In this document: positions 1 to 14,000 of the stretch, piece by piece
Numbering within the stretch: position 1 is the stretch's first letter
How the letters are laid out: every line of letters starts with the position of its first letter
Assembly: GCA_964016885.1 (NCBI GenBank)
Contig: OZ024743.1
Span: 177,357,074-177,421,073, forward strand
Reading direction: 5' to 3'
From: Eledone cirrhosa
Lineage: Eukaryota; Mollusca; Cephalopoda; Octopoda; Eledonidae
Length of the DNA: 64,000 bases
Program-made: the position numbers and the translations under genes
The notes under the pieces: model-generated
What the model was told of the DNA's origin: nothing
What the model saw: the letters and a program-made list of their open reading frames with translations, nothing else
Database searches by the model: none

Positions 1-267
1 GAGAATGTTTTGCATATTGTCAGATGTTATGAAAGTGGGATTCATGTGGAGAATGTTTTCCATATTGTCAGAAGTTATGAAGTTGGGATTCATGTGGAGA
101 ATGATTTCCATACTGTCAGATCTTATGAAAGTGGGATTCATGTGGAGAATATTTTCCATATTGTTAGATGTTATGAAAGTGGGATTCATGTGGAGACTGT
201 TTTACATATTGTCAGCTGTTATGAAAGTGGGATTCATGTGGAGAATGTTTTCCATATTGTCAGATGT
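1..267 (+). repeat. Left-edge partial gamma-like segment
   Basis: Five to six monomers precede the large duplicated block. They contain the marker series AGAAGTTATGAAGTTGGG, CATACTGTC, GAGAATATTTTCC and GAGACTGTTTTAC. The same series recurs 3,792 bp (79 monomers) downstream at about 3,793-4,045, and again near 9,120-9,370. The segment is cut by the window edge, so its full module cannot be seen. Confidence 0.75.
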
Positions 268-1008
268 TATGAAAGTGGGATTCATGTAGAGAATGTTTTC
301 CATATTGTCATATCTTATGAAATTGGGATTCATGTGGAGAATGTTTTGCATATTGTCAGATCTTATGAAAGTGGGATTCATGTGGAGAATGATTTCCATA
401 TTGTCAGATCTTATGAATGTGGGATTCATGTGGAGAATGTTTTGCATAGTGTCAGATGTTATGAATGTGGGATTGATGTAGAGAATGTTTTCCATATTAC
501 CAGATCTTATGAAAGTGGGATTCATGTGGAGAATGTTTTCCATATTGTCAGATGTTATGAAAGTGGGATTCATGTGCAGAATGTTTTGCATATTGTCAGA
601 TGTTATGAAAGTGGGATTCATGTGGAGAATGTTTCCCATATTGTCAGATGTTATGAAAGTGGGATTGATGTGGAGAATGATTTCCATATTGTCAGATCTT
701 ATGAAAGTGGGATTGATGTGGAGAATATTTTGCATATTGTCAGATCTTATGAAAGTGAGATTCATGTGGAGAATGTTTTCCATATTGTCAGATGTTATGA
801 AAGTGGGATTAATGTGGAGAATGTTTTACATATTGTCAGATGTTATGAAAGTGGGATTGATGTGGAGAATGTTTTGCATATTGTCAGATGTTATGAAAGT
901 GAGATTCATGTGGAGAATGTTTTCCATATTGTCAGATGTTATGAAAGTGGGATTCATGTGGAGAATGCTTTCCATATTGTCAGATGTTATGAAAGTGGGA
1001 TTGATGTG

Positions 1009-1555
1009 GAGAATGTTTTCCATGTTGTCAGATCTGATGAAAGTGGGATTCATGTGGAGAATGTTTTCCATATTGCCAGATCTTATGAAAGTGGGATTCA
1101 TGTGGAGAATGTTTTGCATATTGTCAGATGTTATGAAAGTGGGATTCATGTGGAGAATGTTTTCCATATTGTCAGATCTTATGAAAGTGGGATTCATGTG
1201 GAGAATGTTTTCCATATTGTCAGATCTTATGAAAGGGGATTCATGTGGAGAATGTTTTGCATATTGTCAGATGTTATGAAAGTGGGATTCATGTGGAGAA
1301 TGTTTTCCATATTGTCAGATCTTATGAAAGTGGGATTGATGTGGAGAATGTTGTGCATAATGTCAGATGTTATGAAAGTGGGATTGATGTGCAGAATGTT
1401 TTGCATATTGTTAGATGTTATGAAAGTGGGATTCATGTGGAGAATGTTTTCTATATTGTCAGATATTATGAAAGTGGGATTCATGTGGAGAATGTTTTCC
1501 ATATTGTCAGATGTTATGAAAGTGGGATTGATGTGAAGAATGTCTTGCATATTGT
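1009..1555 (+). repeat. E module, copy 1 (with 47-bp monomer)
   Basis: The E module is a run of about 11 monomers with a fixed order of rare variants. The order is CATGTTGTCAGATCTGATG, then a GCCAGATC monomer, then the one-base-short AAAGGGG (1,232-1,238), then CATAATGTCAG, CAGATATTATG and AATGTCTTGCAT. The AAAGGGG monomer is 47 bp and shifts phase by -1. In this copy a 49-bp monomer with GTTTTTGC near 1,686 restores phase. The shared order marks all E copies as descendants of one segment. Confidence 0.85.
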
Positions 1556-4500
1556 CAGATGTTATGAAAGTGGGATTCATGTGGAGAATGTTTTCCATAT
1601 TGTCAGATGTTATGAAAGTGGGATTCATGTGGAGAATGCTTTCCATATTGTCAGATGTTATGAAAGTGGGATTGATGTGGAGAATGTTTTTGCATATTGT
1701 CAGATGTTATGCAAGTGGGATTCATGTGGAGAATGTTTCCCATTTTGTCAGATGTTATGAAAGTGGGATTCATGTGGAGAATGATTTCCATATTGTCAGA
1801 TCTTATGGAAGTGGGATTGATGTGGAGAATTTTTTGCATATTGTCAGATCCTAAGAAAGTGGGATTCATGTGGAGAATGTTTTCCATATTGTCAGATGTT
1901 ATGAAAGTGGGATTAATGTGGAGAATATTTTATATATTGTCAGATGTTATGAAAGTGGGATTCACGTGGAGAATGTTTTCCATATTGTGAGATCTTATGA
2001 AAGTGGCATTCATGTGGAAGATGTTTTGCATATTGTCAGATGTTATGAAAGTGGGATTCATGTGGAGAAAGTTTTCCATATTGTCAGATCTTATGAAAGT
2101 GGGATTCATGTGGAGAATGATTTCCATATTGTCAGATGTTATGAAAGTGGGATTCATGTGGAGAATGTTTTGCATATTGTCAGATGATATGAAAGTGGGA
2201 TTCATGTGGAGAATGTTTTGCATATTGTCAGATGTTATGAAAGTAGGATTCATGTGGAGAATGATTTCCATATTGTCATATCTTATGAAAGTGGGATTCA
2301 TGTGGAGAATGTTTTACATATTGTCAGATGTTATGAAAGTGGGATTCATGTGGAGAATGATTTCCATATTGTCAGATGTTATGAAAGTGGGATTAATGTG
2401 GAGAATGTTTTGCATATTGTCAGATGTTATGAAAGTGGGATTCACGTGGAGAATGTTTTACATATTGTCAGATGTTATGAAAGTGGGATTGATGTGGCGA
2501 ATGATTTCCATATTGTCAGATCTTATGAAAGTGGGATTCATGTGGAGAATGTTTTGCATATTGTCAGAAGTTATGAAAGTGGGATTCATGTGGAGAATGT
2601 TTCCCATTTTGTCAGATGTTATGAAAGTGGGATTCATGTGGAGAATGATTTCCATATTGTCAGATCTTATAAAAGTCGGATTGATGTGGAGAATTGTTTG
2701 CATATTGTCAGATCTTATGAAAGTGGGATTCATGTGGAGAATGTTTTCCATATTGTAAGATGTTATGAAAGTGGGATTAATGTGGAGAATGTTTTATATA
2801 TTGTCAGATGGTATGAAAGTGGGATTCACGTGGAGAATGTTTTCCATATTGTGAGATCTTATGAAAGTGGCATTCATGTGGAAGATGTTTTGCATATTGT
2901 CAGATGTTATGAAAGTGGGATTCATGTGGAGAATGTTTTCCATATTGTCAGATCTTATGAAAGTGGGATTCATGTGGAGAATGATTTCCATATTGTCTGA
3001 TCTTATGAAAGTGGGATTCATGTGGAGAATGTTTTGCATATTGTCAGATGTTATGAAAGTAGGATTCATGTGGAGAATGATTTCCATATTGTCAGATCTT
3101 ATGAAAGTGGGATTCATGTGGAGAATGTTTTACATATTGTCAGATGTTATGAAAGTGGGATTCATGTGGAGAATGATTTCCATATTGTCAGATGTTATGA
3201 AAGTGGGATTAATGTGGAGAATGTTTTGCATATTGTCTGATGTTATGAAAGTGGGATTCATGTGGAGAATGTTTTCCATATTGTCAGATGTTATGAAGGT
3301 GGGATTGATGTTGAGAATGTTTTGCATATTGTCAGATGTTATGAAAGTGGGATTCATGTGGAGAAAGATTTCCATATTGTCATATCTTATGAAAGTGGGA
3401 TTCATGTGGTGAATGTTTTCCATATTGTCATATCTTATGAAATTGGGATTCATGTGGAGAATGTTTTGCATATTGTCAGATCTTATGAAAGTGGGATTCA
3501 TGTGGAGAATGATTTCCATATTGTCAGATCTTATGAATGTGGGATTCATGTGGAGAATGTTTTCCATATTGTTAGATGTTATGAAAGTGGGATTGATGTG
3601 GAGAATGTTTTACATGTTGTCAGATGCTATGAAAGTGGGATTCATGTGGAGAATGTTTTACACATTGTCAGATGCTATGAAAGTGGGATTCATGTGGAGA
3701 ATGTTTTGCATATTGTCAGATGTTATGAAAGTGGGATTCATGTGGAGAAAGATTTCGATATTGTCAGATCTTATGAAAGTGGGATTCATTTGGAGAATGT
3801 TTTGCATATTGTCAGATGTTATGAAAGTGGGATTCATGTGGAGAATGTTTTCCATATTGTCAGAAGTTATGAAGTTGGGATTCATGTGGAGAATGATTTC
3901 CATACTGTCAGATCTTATGAAAGTGGGATTCATGTGGAGAATATTTTCCATATTGTTAGATGTTATGAAAGTGGGATTCATGTGGAGACTGTTTTACATA
4001 TTGTCAGCTGTTATGAAAGTGGGATTCATGTGGAGAATGTTTTCCATATTGTCAGATCTTATGAAAGTGGGATTCATGTGGATAATGTTTTCCATATTGC
4101 CAGATCTTATGAAAGTGGGATTCATGTGGAGAATGTTTTGCATATTGTCAGATGTTATGAAAGTGGGATTCATGTGGAGAATGTTTTGCATATTGTCAGA
4201 TGTTATGAAAGTAGGATTCATGTGGAGAATGATTTCCATATTGTCAGATGTTATGAAAGTGGGTTTCATGTGGAGAATGATTTCCATATTGTCAGATGTT
4301 ATGAAAGTGGGATTCATGTGGAGAATGTTTTCCATATTGTCAGATGTTATGAAGGTGGGATTGATGTGGAGAATGTTTTGCATATTGTCAGATGTTATGA
4401 AAGTGGGATTCATGTGGAGAAAGATTTCCATATTGTCATATCTTATGAAAGTGGGATTCATGTGGTGAATGTTTTCCATATTGTCATATCTTATGAAATT

Positions 4501-4800
4501 GGGATTCATGTGGAGAATGTTTTGCATATTGTCAGATCATATGAAAGTGGGATTCATGTGGAGAATGATTTCCATATTGTCAGATCTTATGAATGTGGGA
4601 TTCATGTGGAGAATGTTTTGCATAGTGTCAGATGTTATGAATGTGGGATTGATGTAGAGAATGTATTGCATATTGTCAGATGTTATGAAAGTGAGATTCA
4701 TGTGGAGAATGTTTTCCATATTGTCAGATGTTATGAAAGTGGGATTCATGTGGAGAATGCTTTCCATATTGTCAGATGTTATGAAAGTGGGATTGATGTG

Positions 4801-5347
4801 GAGAATGTTTTCCATGTTGTCAGATCTGATGAAAGTGGGATTCATGTGGAGAATGTTTTCCATATTGCCAGATCTTATGAAAGTGGGATTCATGTGGAGA
4901 ATGTTTTGCATATTGTCAGATGTTATGAAAGTAGGATTCATGTGGAGAATGTTTTCCATATTGTCAGATCTTATGAAAGTGGGATTCATGTGGAGAATGT
5001 TTTCCATATTGTCAGATCTTCTGAAAGGGGATTCATGTGGAGAATGTTTTGCATATTGTCAGATGTTATGAAAGTGGGATTCATGTGGAGAATGTTTTCC
5101 ATATTGTCAGATCTTATGAAAGTGGGATTGATGTGGAGAATGTTTTGCATAATGTCAAATGTTATGAAAGTGGGATTGATGTGGAGAATGTTTTGCATAT
5201 TGTTAGATGTTATGAAAGTGGGATTCATGTGGAGAATGTTTTCTATATTGTCAGATATTATGAAAGTGGGATTCATGTGGAGAATGTTTTCCATATTGTC
5301 AGATGTTATGAAAGTGGGATTGATGTGGAGAATGTCTTGCATATTGT
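4801..5347 (+). repeat. E module, copy 2
   Basis: The same variant order as copy 1 appears at an offset of 3,792 bp. AAAGGGG lies at 5,024-5,030, in a monomer that also carries TTCTGAAAG instead of TTATGAAAG. A second one-base loss (CATTTGTCAG instead of CATATTGTCAG) follows near 5,389, and a GTTTTTGC insertion near 5,477. The net phase change is -1. The extra loss distinguishes this sublineage (copies 2, 4 and 5) from copies 1 and 3. Confidence 0.85.
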
Positions 5348-6623
5348 CAGATGTTATGAAAGTGGGATTCATGTGGAGAATGTTTTCCATTTGTCAGATG
5401 TTATGAAAGTGGGATTCATGTGGAGAATGCTTTCTATATTGTCAGATGTTATGAAAGTGGGATTGATGTGGAGAATGTTTTTGCATATTGTCAGATGCTA
5501 TGAAAGTGGGATTCATGTGGAGAATGTTTCCAATTTTGTCAGATGTTATGAAAGTGGGATTCATGTGGAGAATGATTTCCATATTGTCAGATCTTATGAA
5601 AGTCGGATTGATGTGGAGAATTTTTTGCATATTGTCAGATCTTATGAAAGTGGGATTCATGTGGAGAATGTTTTCCATATTGTCAGATGTTATGAATGTG
5701 GGATTGATGTGGAGAATGTTTTGCATATTGTCAGATCTTATGAAAGTGGGATTCATGTGGAGAATGTTTTCCATATTGTCAGATGTTATGAAAGTGGGAT
5801 TCATGTGGAGAATGTTTTGCATATTGTCAGATGTTATGAAAGTGGGATTCATGTGGAGAAAGATTTCCATATTGTCATATCTTATGAAAGTGGGATTCAT
5901 GTAGAGAATGTTTTCCATATTGTCATATCTTATGAAATTGGGATTCATGTGGAGAATGTTTTGCATATTGTCAGATCTTATGAAAGTGGGATTCATGTGG
6001 AGAATGATTTCCATATTGTCAGATCTTATGAATGTGGGATTCATGTGGAGAATGTTTTGCATAGTGTCAGATGTTATGAATGTGGGATTGATGTAGAGAA
6101 TGTTTTCCATATTACCAGATCTTATGAAAGTGGGATTCATGTGGAGAATGTTTTCCATATTGTCAGATGTTATGAAAGTGGGATTCATGTGCAGAATGTT
6201 TTGCATATTGTCAGATGTTATGAAAGTGGGATTCATGTGGAGAATGTTTCCCATATTGTCAGATGTTATGAAAGTGGGATTGATGTGGAGAATGATTTCC
6301 ATATTGTCAGATCTTATGAAAGTGGGATTGATGTGGAGAATATTTTGCATATTGTCAGATCTTATGAAAGTGAGATTCATGTGGAGAATGTTTTCCATAT
6401 TGTCAGATGTTATGAAAGTGGGATTAATGTGGAGAATGTTTTACATATTGTCAGATGTTATGAAAGTGGGATTGATGTGGAGAATGTTTTGCATATTGTC
6501 AGATGTTATGAAAGTGAGATTCATGTGGAGAATGTTTTCCATATTGTCAGATGTTATGAAAGTGGGATTCATGTGGAGAATGCTTTCCATATTGTCAGAT
6601 GTTATGAAAGTGGGATTGATGTG

Positions 6624-7170
6624 GAGAATGTTTTCCATGTTGTCAGATCTGATGAAAGTGGGATTCATGTGGAGAATGTTTTCCATATTGCCAGATCTTA
6701 TGAAAGTGGGATTCATGTGGAGAATGTTTTGCATATTGTCAGATGTTATGAAAGTGGGATTCATGTGGAGAATGTTTTCCATATTGTCAGATCTTATGAA
6801 AGTGGGATTCATGTGGAGAATGTTTTCCATATTGTCAGATCTTATGAAAGGGGATTCATGTGGAGAATGTTTTGCATATTGTCAGATGTTATGAAAGTGG
6901 GATTCATGTGGAGAATGTTTTCCATATTGTCAGATCTTATGAAAGTGGGATTGATGTGGAGAATGTTGTGCATAATGTCAGATGTTATGAAAGTGGGATT
7001 GATGTGGAGAATGTTTTGCATATTGTTAGATGTTATGAAAGTGGGATTCATGTGGAGAATGTTTTCTATATTGTCAGATATTATGAAAGTGGGATTCATG
7101 TGGAGAATGTTTTCCATATTGTCAGATGTTATGAAAGTAGGATTGATGTGGAGAATGTCTTGCATATTGT
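6624..7170 (+). repeat. E module, copy 3
   Basis: This is copy 1 carried into the second large duplication, offset 5,615 bp. AAAGGGG is at 6,847-6,853 and the restoring GTTTTTGC monomer is near 7,302. It differs from copy 1 by AGTAGGATTG near 7,138. Confidence 0.85.
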
Positions 7171-10127
7171 CAGATGTTATGAAAGTGGGATTCATGTGGA
7201 GAATGTTTTCCATATTGTCAGATGTTATGAAAGTGGGATTCATGTGGAGAATGCTTTCCATATTGTCAGATGTTATGAAAGTGGGATTGATGTGGAGAAT
7301 GTTTTTGCATATTGTCAGATGTTATGCAAGTGGGATTCATGTGGAGAATGTTTCCCATTTTGTCAGATGTTATGAAAGTGGGATTCATGTGGAGAATGAT
7401 TTCCATATTGTCAGATCTTATGGAAGTGGGATTGATGTGGAGAATTTTTTGCATATTGTCAGATCCTAAGAAAGTGGGATTCATGTGGAGAATGTTTTCC
7501 ATATTGTCAGATGTTATGAAAGTGGGATTAATGTGGAGAATGTTTTCCATATTGTGAGATCTTATGAAAGTGGCATTCATGTGGAAGATGTTTTGCATAT
7601 TGTCAGATGTTATGAAAGTGGGATTCATGTGGAGAAAGTTTTCCATATTGTCAGATCTTATGAAAGTGGGATTCATGTGGAGAATGATTTCCATATTGTC
7701 AGATGTTATGAAAGTGGGATTCATGTGGAGAATGTTTTGCATATTGTCAGATGTTATGAAAGTGGGATTCATGTGGAGAATGTTTTGCATATTGTCAGAT
7801 GTTATGAAAGTAGGATTCATGTGGAGAATGATTTCCATATTGTCATATCTTATGAAAGTGGGATTCATGTGGAGAATGTTTTACATATTGTCAGATGTTA
7901 TGAAAGTGGGATTCATGTGGAGAATGATTTCCATATTGTCAGATGTTATGAAAGTGGGATTAATGTGGAGAATGTTTTGCATATTGTCAGATGTTATGAA
8001 AGTGGGATTCACGTGGAGAATGTTTTACATATTGTCAGATGTTATGAAAGTGGGATTGATGTGGCGAATGATTTCCATATTGTCAGATCTTATGAAAGTG
8101 GGATTCATGTGGAGAATGTTTTGCATATTGTCAGAAGTTATGAAAGTGGGATTCATGTGGAGAATGTTTCCCATTTTGTCAGATGTTATGAAAGTGGGAT
8201 TCATGTGGAGAATGATTTCCATATTGTCAGATCTTATAAAAGTCGGATTGATGTGGAGAATTGTTTGCATATTGTCAGATCTTATGAAAGTGGGATTCAT
8301 GTGGAGAATGTTTTCCATATTGTAAGATGTTATGAAAGTGGGATTAATGTGGAGAATGTTTTATATATTGTCAGATGGTATGAAAGTGGGATTCACGTGG
8401 AGAATGTTTTCCATATTGTGAGATCTTATGAAAGTGGCATTCATGTGGAAGATGTTTTGCATATTGTCAGATGTTATGAAAGTGGGATTCATGTGGAGAA
8501 TGTTTTCCATATTGTCAGATCTTATGAAAGTGGGATTCATGTGGAGAATGATTTCCATATTGTCTGATCTTATGAAAGTGGGATTCATGTGGAGAATGTT
8601 TTGCATATTGTCAGATGTTATGAAAGTAGGATTCATGTGGAGAATGATTTCCATATTGTCAGATCTTATGAAAGTGGGATTCATGTGGAGAATGTTTTAC
8701 ATATTGTCAGATGTTATGAAAGTGGGATTCATGTGGAGAATGATTTCCATATTGTCAGATGTTATGAAAGTGGGATTAATGTGGAGAATGTTTTGCATAT
8801 TGTCTGATGTTATGAAAGTGGGATTCATGTGGAGAATGTTTTCCATATTGTCAGATGTTATGAAGGTGGGATTGATGTTGAGAATGTTTTGCATATTGTC
8901 AGATGTTATGAAAGTGGGATTCATGTGGAGAAAGATTTCCATATTGTCATATCTTATGAAAGTGGGATTCATGTGGTGAATGTTTTCCATATTGTCATAT
9001 CTTATGAAATTGGGATTCATGTGGAGAATGTTTTGCATATTGTCAGATGTTATGAAAGTGGGATTCATGTGGAGAAAGATTTCGATATTGTCAGATCTTA
9101 TGAAAGTGGGATTCATTTGGAGAATGTTTTGCATATTGTCAGATGTTATGAAAGTGGGATTCATGTGGAGAATGTTTTCCATATTGTCAGAAGTTATGAA
9201 GTTGGGATTCATGTGGAGAATGATTTCCATACTGTCAGATCTTATGAAAGTGGGATTCATGTGGAGAATATTTTCCATATTGTTAGATGTTATGAAAGTG
9301 GGATTCATGTGGAGACTGTTTTACATATTGTCAGCTGTTATGAAAGTGGGATTCATGTGGAGAATGTTTTCCATATTGTCAGATCTTATGAAAGTGGGAT
9401 TCATGTGGATAATGTTTTCCATATTGCCAGATCTTATGAAAGTGGGATTCATGTGGAGAATGTTTTGCATATTGTCAGATGTTATGAAAGTGGGATTCAT
9501 GTGGAGAATGTTTTGCATATTGTCAGATGTTATGAAAGTATGATTCATGTGGAGAATGATTTCCATATTGTCAGATGTTATGAAAGTGGGTTTCATGTGG
9601 AGAATGATTTCCATATTGTCAGATGTTATGAAAGTGGGATTCATGTGGAGAATGTTTTCCATATTGTCAGATGTTATGAAGGTGGGATTGATGTGGAGAA
9701 TGTTTTGCATATTGTCAGATGTTATGAAAGTGGGATTCATGTGGAGAAAGATTTCCATATTGTCATATCTTATGAAAGTGGGATTCATGTGGTGAATGTT
9801 TTCCATATTGTCATATCTTATGAAATTGGGATTCATGTGGAGAATGTTTTGCATATTGTCAGATCATATGAAAGTGGGATTCATGTGGAGAATGATTTCC
9901 ATATTGTCAGATCTTATGAATGTGGGATTCATGTGGAGAATGTTTTGCATAGTGTCAGATGTTATGAATGTGGGATTGATGTAGAGAATGTATTGCATAT
10001 TGTCAGATGTTATGAAAGTGAGATTCATGTGGAGAATGTTTTCCATATTGTCAGATGTTATGAAAGTGGGATTCATGTGGAGAATGCTTTCCATATTGTC
10101 AGATGTTATGAAAGTGGGATTGATGTG

Positions 10128-10674
10128 GAGAATGTTTTCCATGTTGTCAGATCTGATGAAAGTGGGATTCATGTGGAGAATGTTTTCCATATTGCCAGAT
10201 CTTATGAAAGTGGGATTCATGTGGAGAATGTTTTGCATATTGTCAGATGTTATGAAAGTGGGATTCATGTGGAGAATGTTTTCCATATTGTCAGATCTTA
10301 TGAAAGTGGGATTCATGTGGAGAATGTTTTCCATATTGTCAGATCTTCTGAAAGGGGATTCATGTGGAGAATGTTTTGCATATTGTCAGATGTTATGAAA
10401 GTGGGATTCATGTGGAGAATGTTTTCCATATTGTCAGATCTTATGAAAGTGGGATTGATGTGGAGAATGTTTTGCATAATGTCAAATGTTATGAAAGTGG
10501 GATTGATGTGGAGAATGTTTTGCATATTGTTAGATGTTATGAAAGTGGGATTCATGTGGAGAATGTTTTCTATATTGTCAGATATTATGAAAGTGGGATT
10601 CATGTGGAGAATGTTTTCCATATTGTCAGATGTTATGAAAGTGGGATTGATGTGGAGAATGTCTTGCATATTGT
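10128..10674 (+). repeat. E module, copy 4
   Basis: This is copy 2 carried into the second large duplication, offset 5,327 bp. AAAGGGG is at 10,351-10,357, CATTTGTCAG near 10,716 and GTTTTTGC near 10,804. It shares the TTCTGAAAG variant with copy 2 only. Confidence 0.85.
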
Positions 10675-11021
10675 CAGATGTTATGAAAGTGGGATTCATG
10701 TGGAGAATGTTTTCCATTTGTCAGATGTTATGAAAGTGGGATTCATGTGGAGAATGCTTTCTATATTGTCAGATGTTATGAAAGTGGGATTGATGTGGAG
10801 AATGTTTTTGCATATTGTCAGATGCTATGAAAGTGGGATTCATGTGGAGAATGTTTCCAATTTTGTCAGATGTTATGAAAGTGGGATTCATGTGGAGAAT
10901 GATTTCCATATTGTCAGATCTTATGAAAGTCGGATTGATGTGGAGAATTTTTTGCATATTGTCAGATCTTATGAAAGTGGGATTCATGTGGAGAATGTTT
11001 TCCATATTGTCAGATGTTATG

Positions 11022-14000
11022 AAAGTGGGATTAATGTGGAGAATGTTTTATATATTGTCAGATGTTATGAAAGTGGGATTCATGTGGAGAATGATTTCCA
11101 TATTGTCAGATCTTATGAAAGTGGGACTCATGTGGAGAATGTTTTGCATATTGTCAGATGTTATGAAAGTGGGATTCATGTGGAGAATGTTTTGCATATT
11201 GTCAGATATTATGAAAGTAGGATTCATGTGGAGAATGATTTCCATATTGTCAGATCTTATGAAAGTGGGATTCATGTGGAGAATGTTTTACATATTGTCA
11301 GATGTTATGAAAGTGGGATTCATGTGGAGAATGATTTCCATATTGTCAGATGTTATGAAAGTGGGATTAATGTGGAGAATGTTTTGCATATTGTCAGATG
11401 TTATGAAAGTGGGATTCACGTGGAGAATGTTTTCCATATTGTCAGATGTTATGAAAGTGGGATTGATGTGGAGAATGATTTCCATATTGTCAGATCTTAT
11501 GAAAGTGGGATTCATGTGGAGAATGTTTTGCATATTGTCAGAAGTTATGAAAGTGGGATTCATGTGGAGAATGTTTCCCATTTTGTCAGATGTTATGAAA
11601 GTGGGATTCATGTGGAGAATGATTTCCATATTGTGAGATCTTATGAAAGTGGCATTCATGTGGAAGATGTTTTGCATATTGTCAGATGTTATGAAAGTGG
11701 GATTCATGTGGAGAATGTTTTCCATATTGTCACATCTTATGAAAGTGGGATTCATGTGGAGAATGATTTCCATATTGTCAGATCTTATGAAAGTGGGATT
11801 CATGTGGAGAATGTTTTGCATATTGTCAGATGTTATGAAAGTGGGATTCATGTGGAGAATGTTTTGCATATTGTCAGATGTTATGAAAGTAGGATTCATG
11901 TGGAGAATGATTTCCATATTGTCAGATCTTATGAAAGTGGGATTCATGTGGAGAATGTTTTACATATTGTCAGATGTTATGAAAGTGGGATTCATGTGGA
12001 GAATGATTTCCATATTGTCAGATGTTATGAAAGTAGGATTAATGTGGAGAATATTTTGCATATTGTCAGATGTTATGAAAGTGGGATTCACGTGGAGAAT
12101 GTTTTCCATATTGTCAGATGTTATGAAAGTGGGATTGATGTGGAGAATGTTTTGCATATTGTCAGATGTTATGAAAGTGGGATTCATGTGGAGAATGTTT
12201 TCAATATTGTCAGATGTTATGAAGGTGGGATTGATGTGGAGAATGTTTTGCATATTGTCAGATGTTATGAAAGTGGGATTCATGTGGAGAAAGATTTCCA
12301 TATTGTCATATCTTATGAAAGTGGGATTCATGTGGTGAATGTTTTCCATATTGTCATATCTTATGAAATTGGGATTCATGTGGAGAATGTTTTGCATATT
12401 GTCAGATGTTATGAAAGTGGGATTCATGTGGAGAATGTTTTGCATATTGTCAGATGTTATGAAAGTGGGATTCATGTGGAGAATGATTTCCATATTGTCA
12501 GATGTTATGTAAGTGGGATTAATGTGGAGAATGTTTTGCATATTGTCAGATGTTATGAAAGTGGGATTCACGTGGAGAATGTTTTCCATATTGTCAGATG
12601 TTATGAAAGTGGGACTCATGTGGAGAATGTTTTGCATATTGTCAGATGTTATGAAAGTGGGATTCATGTGGAGAATGTTTTGCATATTGTCAGATGTTAT
12701 GAAAGTAGGATTCATGTGGAGAATGATTTCCATATTGTCAGATCTTATGAAAGTGGGATTCATGTGGAGAATGTTTTACATATTGTCAGATGTTATGAAA
12801 GTGGGATTCATGTGGAGAATGATTTCCATATTGTCAGATGTTATGAAAGTGGGATTAATGTGGAGAATGTTTTGCATATTGTCAGATGTTATGAAAGTGG
12901 GATTCACGTGGAGAATGTTTTCCATATTGTCAGATGTCATGAAAGTGGGATTGATGTGGAGAATGATTTCCATATTGTCAGATCTTATGAAAGTGGGATT
13001 CATGTGGAGAATGTTTTGCATATTGTCAGAAGTTATGAAAGTGGGATTCATGTGGAGAATGTTTCCCATTTTGTCAGATGTTATGAAAGTGGGATTCATG
13101 TGGAGAATGATTTCCATATTGTGAGATCTTATGAAAGTGGGATTGATGTGGAGAATTTTTTGCATATTGTCAGATCTTATGAAAGTGGGATTCATGTGGA
13201 GAATGTTTTCCATATTGTCAGATGTTATGAAAGTGGGATTAATGTGGAGAATGTTTTATATATTGTCAGATGTTATGAAAGTGGGATTCACGTGGAGAAT
13301 GTTTTCCATATTGTGAGATCTTATGAAAGTGGCATTCATGTGGAAGATGTTTTGCATATTGTCAGATGTTATGAAAGTGGGATTCATGTGGAGAATGTTT
13401 TCCATATTGTCAGATCTTATGAAAGTGGGATTCATGTGGAGAATGATTTCCATATTGTCTGATCTTATGAAAGTGGGATTCATGTGGAGAATGTTTTGCA
13501 TATTGTCAGATGTTATGAAAGTGGGATTCATGTGGAGAATGTTTTGCATATTGTCAGATGTTATGAAAGTAGGATTCATGTGGAGAATCATTTCCATATT
13601 GTCAGATGTTATGAAAGTGGGATTCATGTGGAGAATGTTTTACATATTGTCAGATGTTATGAAAGTGGGATTCATGTGGAGAATGATTTCCATATTGTCA
13701 GATGTTGTGAAAGTGGGATTAATGTGGAGAATGTTTTGCATATTGTCAGATGTTATGAAAGTGGGATTCATGTGGAGAATGTTTTCCATATTGTCAGATG
13801 TTATGAATGTGGGATTGATGTGGAGAATGTTTTGCATATTGTCAGATGTTATGAAAGTGGGTTTCATGTGGAGAATGTTTTCCATATTGTCAGATGTTAT
13901 GAAGGTGGGATTGATGTGGAGAATGTTTTGCATATTGTCAGATGTTATGAAAATGGGATTCATGTGGAGAAAGATTTCCATATTGTCATATCTTATGAAA

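Larger units (their letters stand above)
268..5695 (+). repeat. Large segmental duplication, copy 1
   Basis: This block of about 5.4 kb recurs at 5,883-11,021. The offset between copies is 5,615 bp at the left, drops to 5,567 after a one-monomer difference near 1,920-1,970, and to 5,327 after a five-monomer difference near 3,480-3,720. Apart from those six monomers I saw only about eight substitutions, such as GTGCAGAATG here against GTGGAGAATG at 7,009, and AGTAGGATTC at 4,930 against AGTGGG in copy 2. The block itself contains two E modules. Identity this high over 5 kb points to a recent duplication or gene conversion. Confidence 0.9.
5883..11021 (+). repeat. Large segmental duplication, copy 2
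   Basis: This is the second copy of the 268-5,695 block, shorter by six monomers. One monomer (the GAGAATATTTTATATATTG form) is missing near 7,526. Five monomers are missing near 9,047, where a KDF-type monomer follows directly on the GAAATTGGG monomer. About four monomers (5,696-5,882) separate it from copy 1. Its right edge is where GAATGTGGG (copy 1, about 5,695) is replaced by GAAAGTGGG (about 11,021). The losses are whole numbers of monomers, as expected from unequal exchange in register. Confidence 0.9.

Noticed and set aside
5024..5030. G-quadruplex potential at AAAGGGG and GTGGGA runs
   Set aside because: G runs of three or four occur once per 48 bp, too far apart for a standard four-tract quadruplex.
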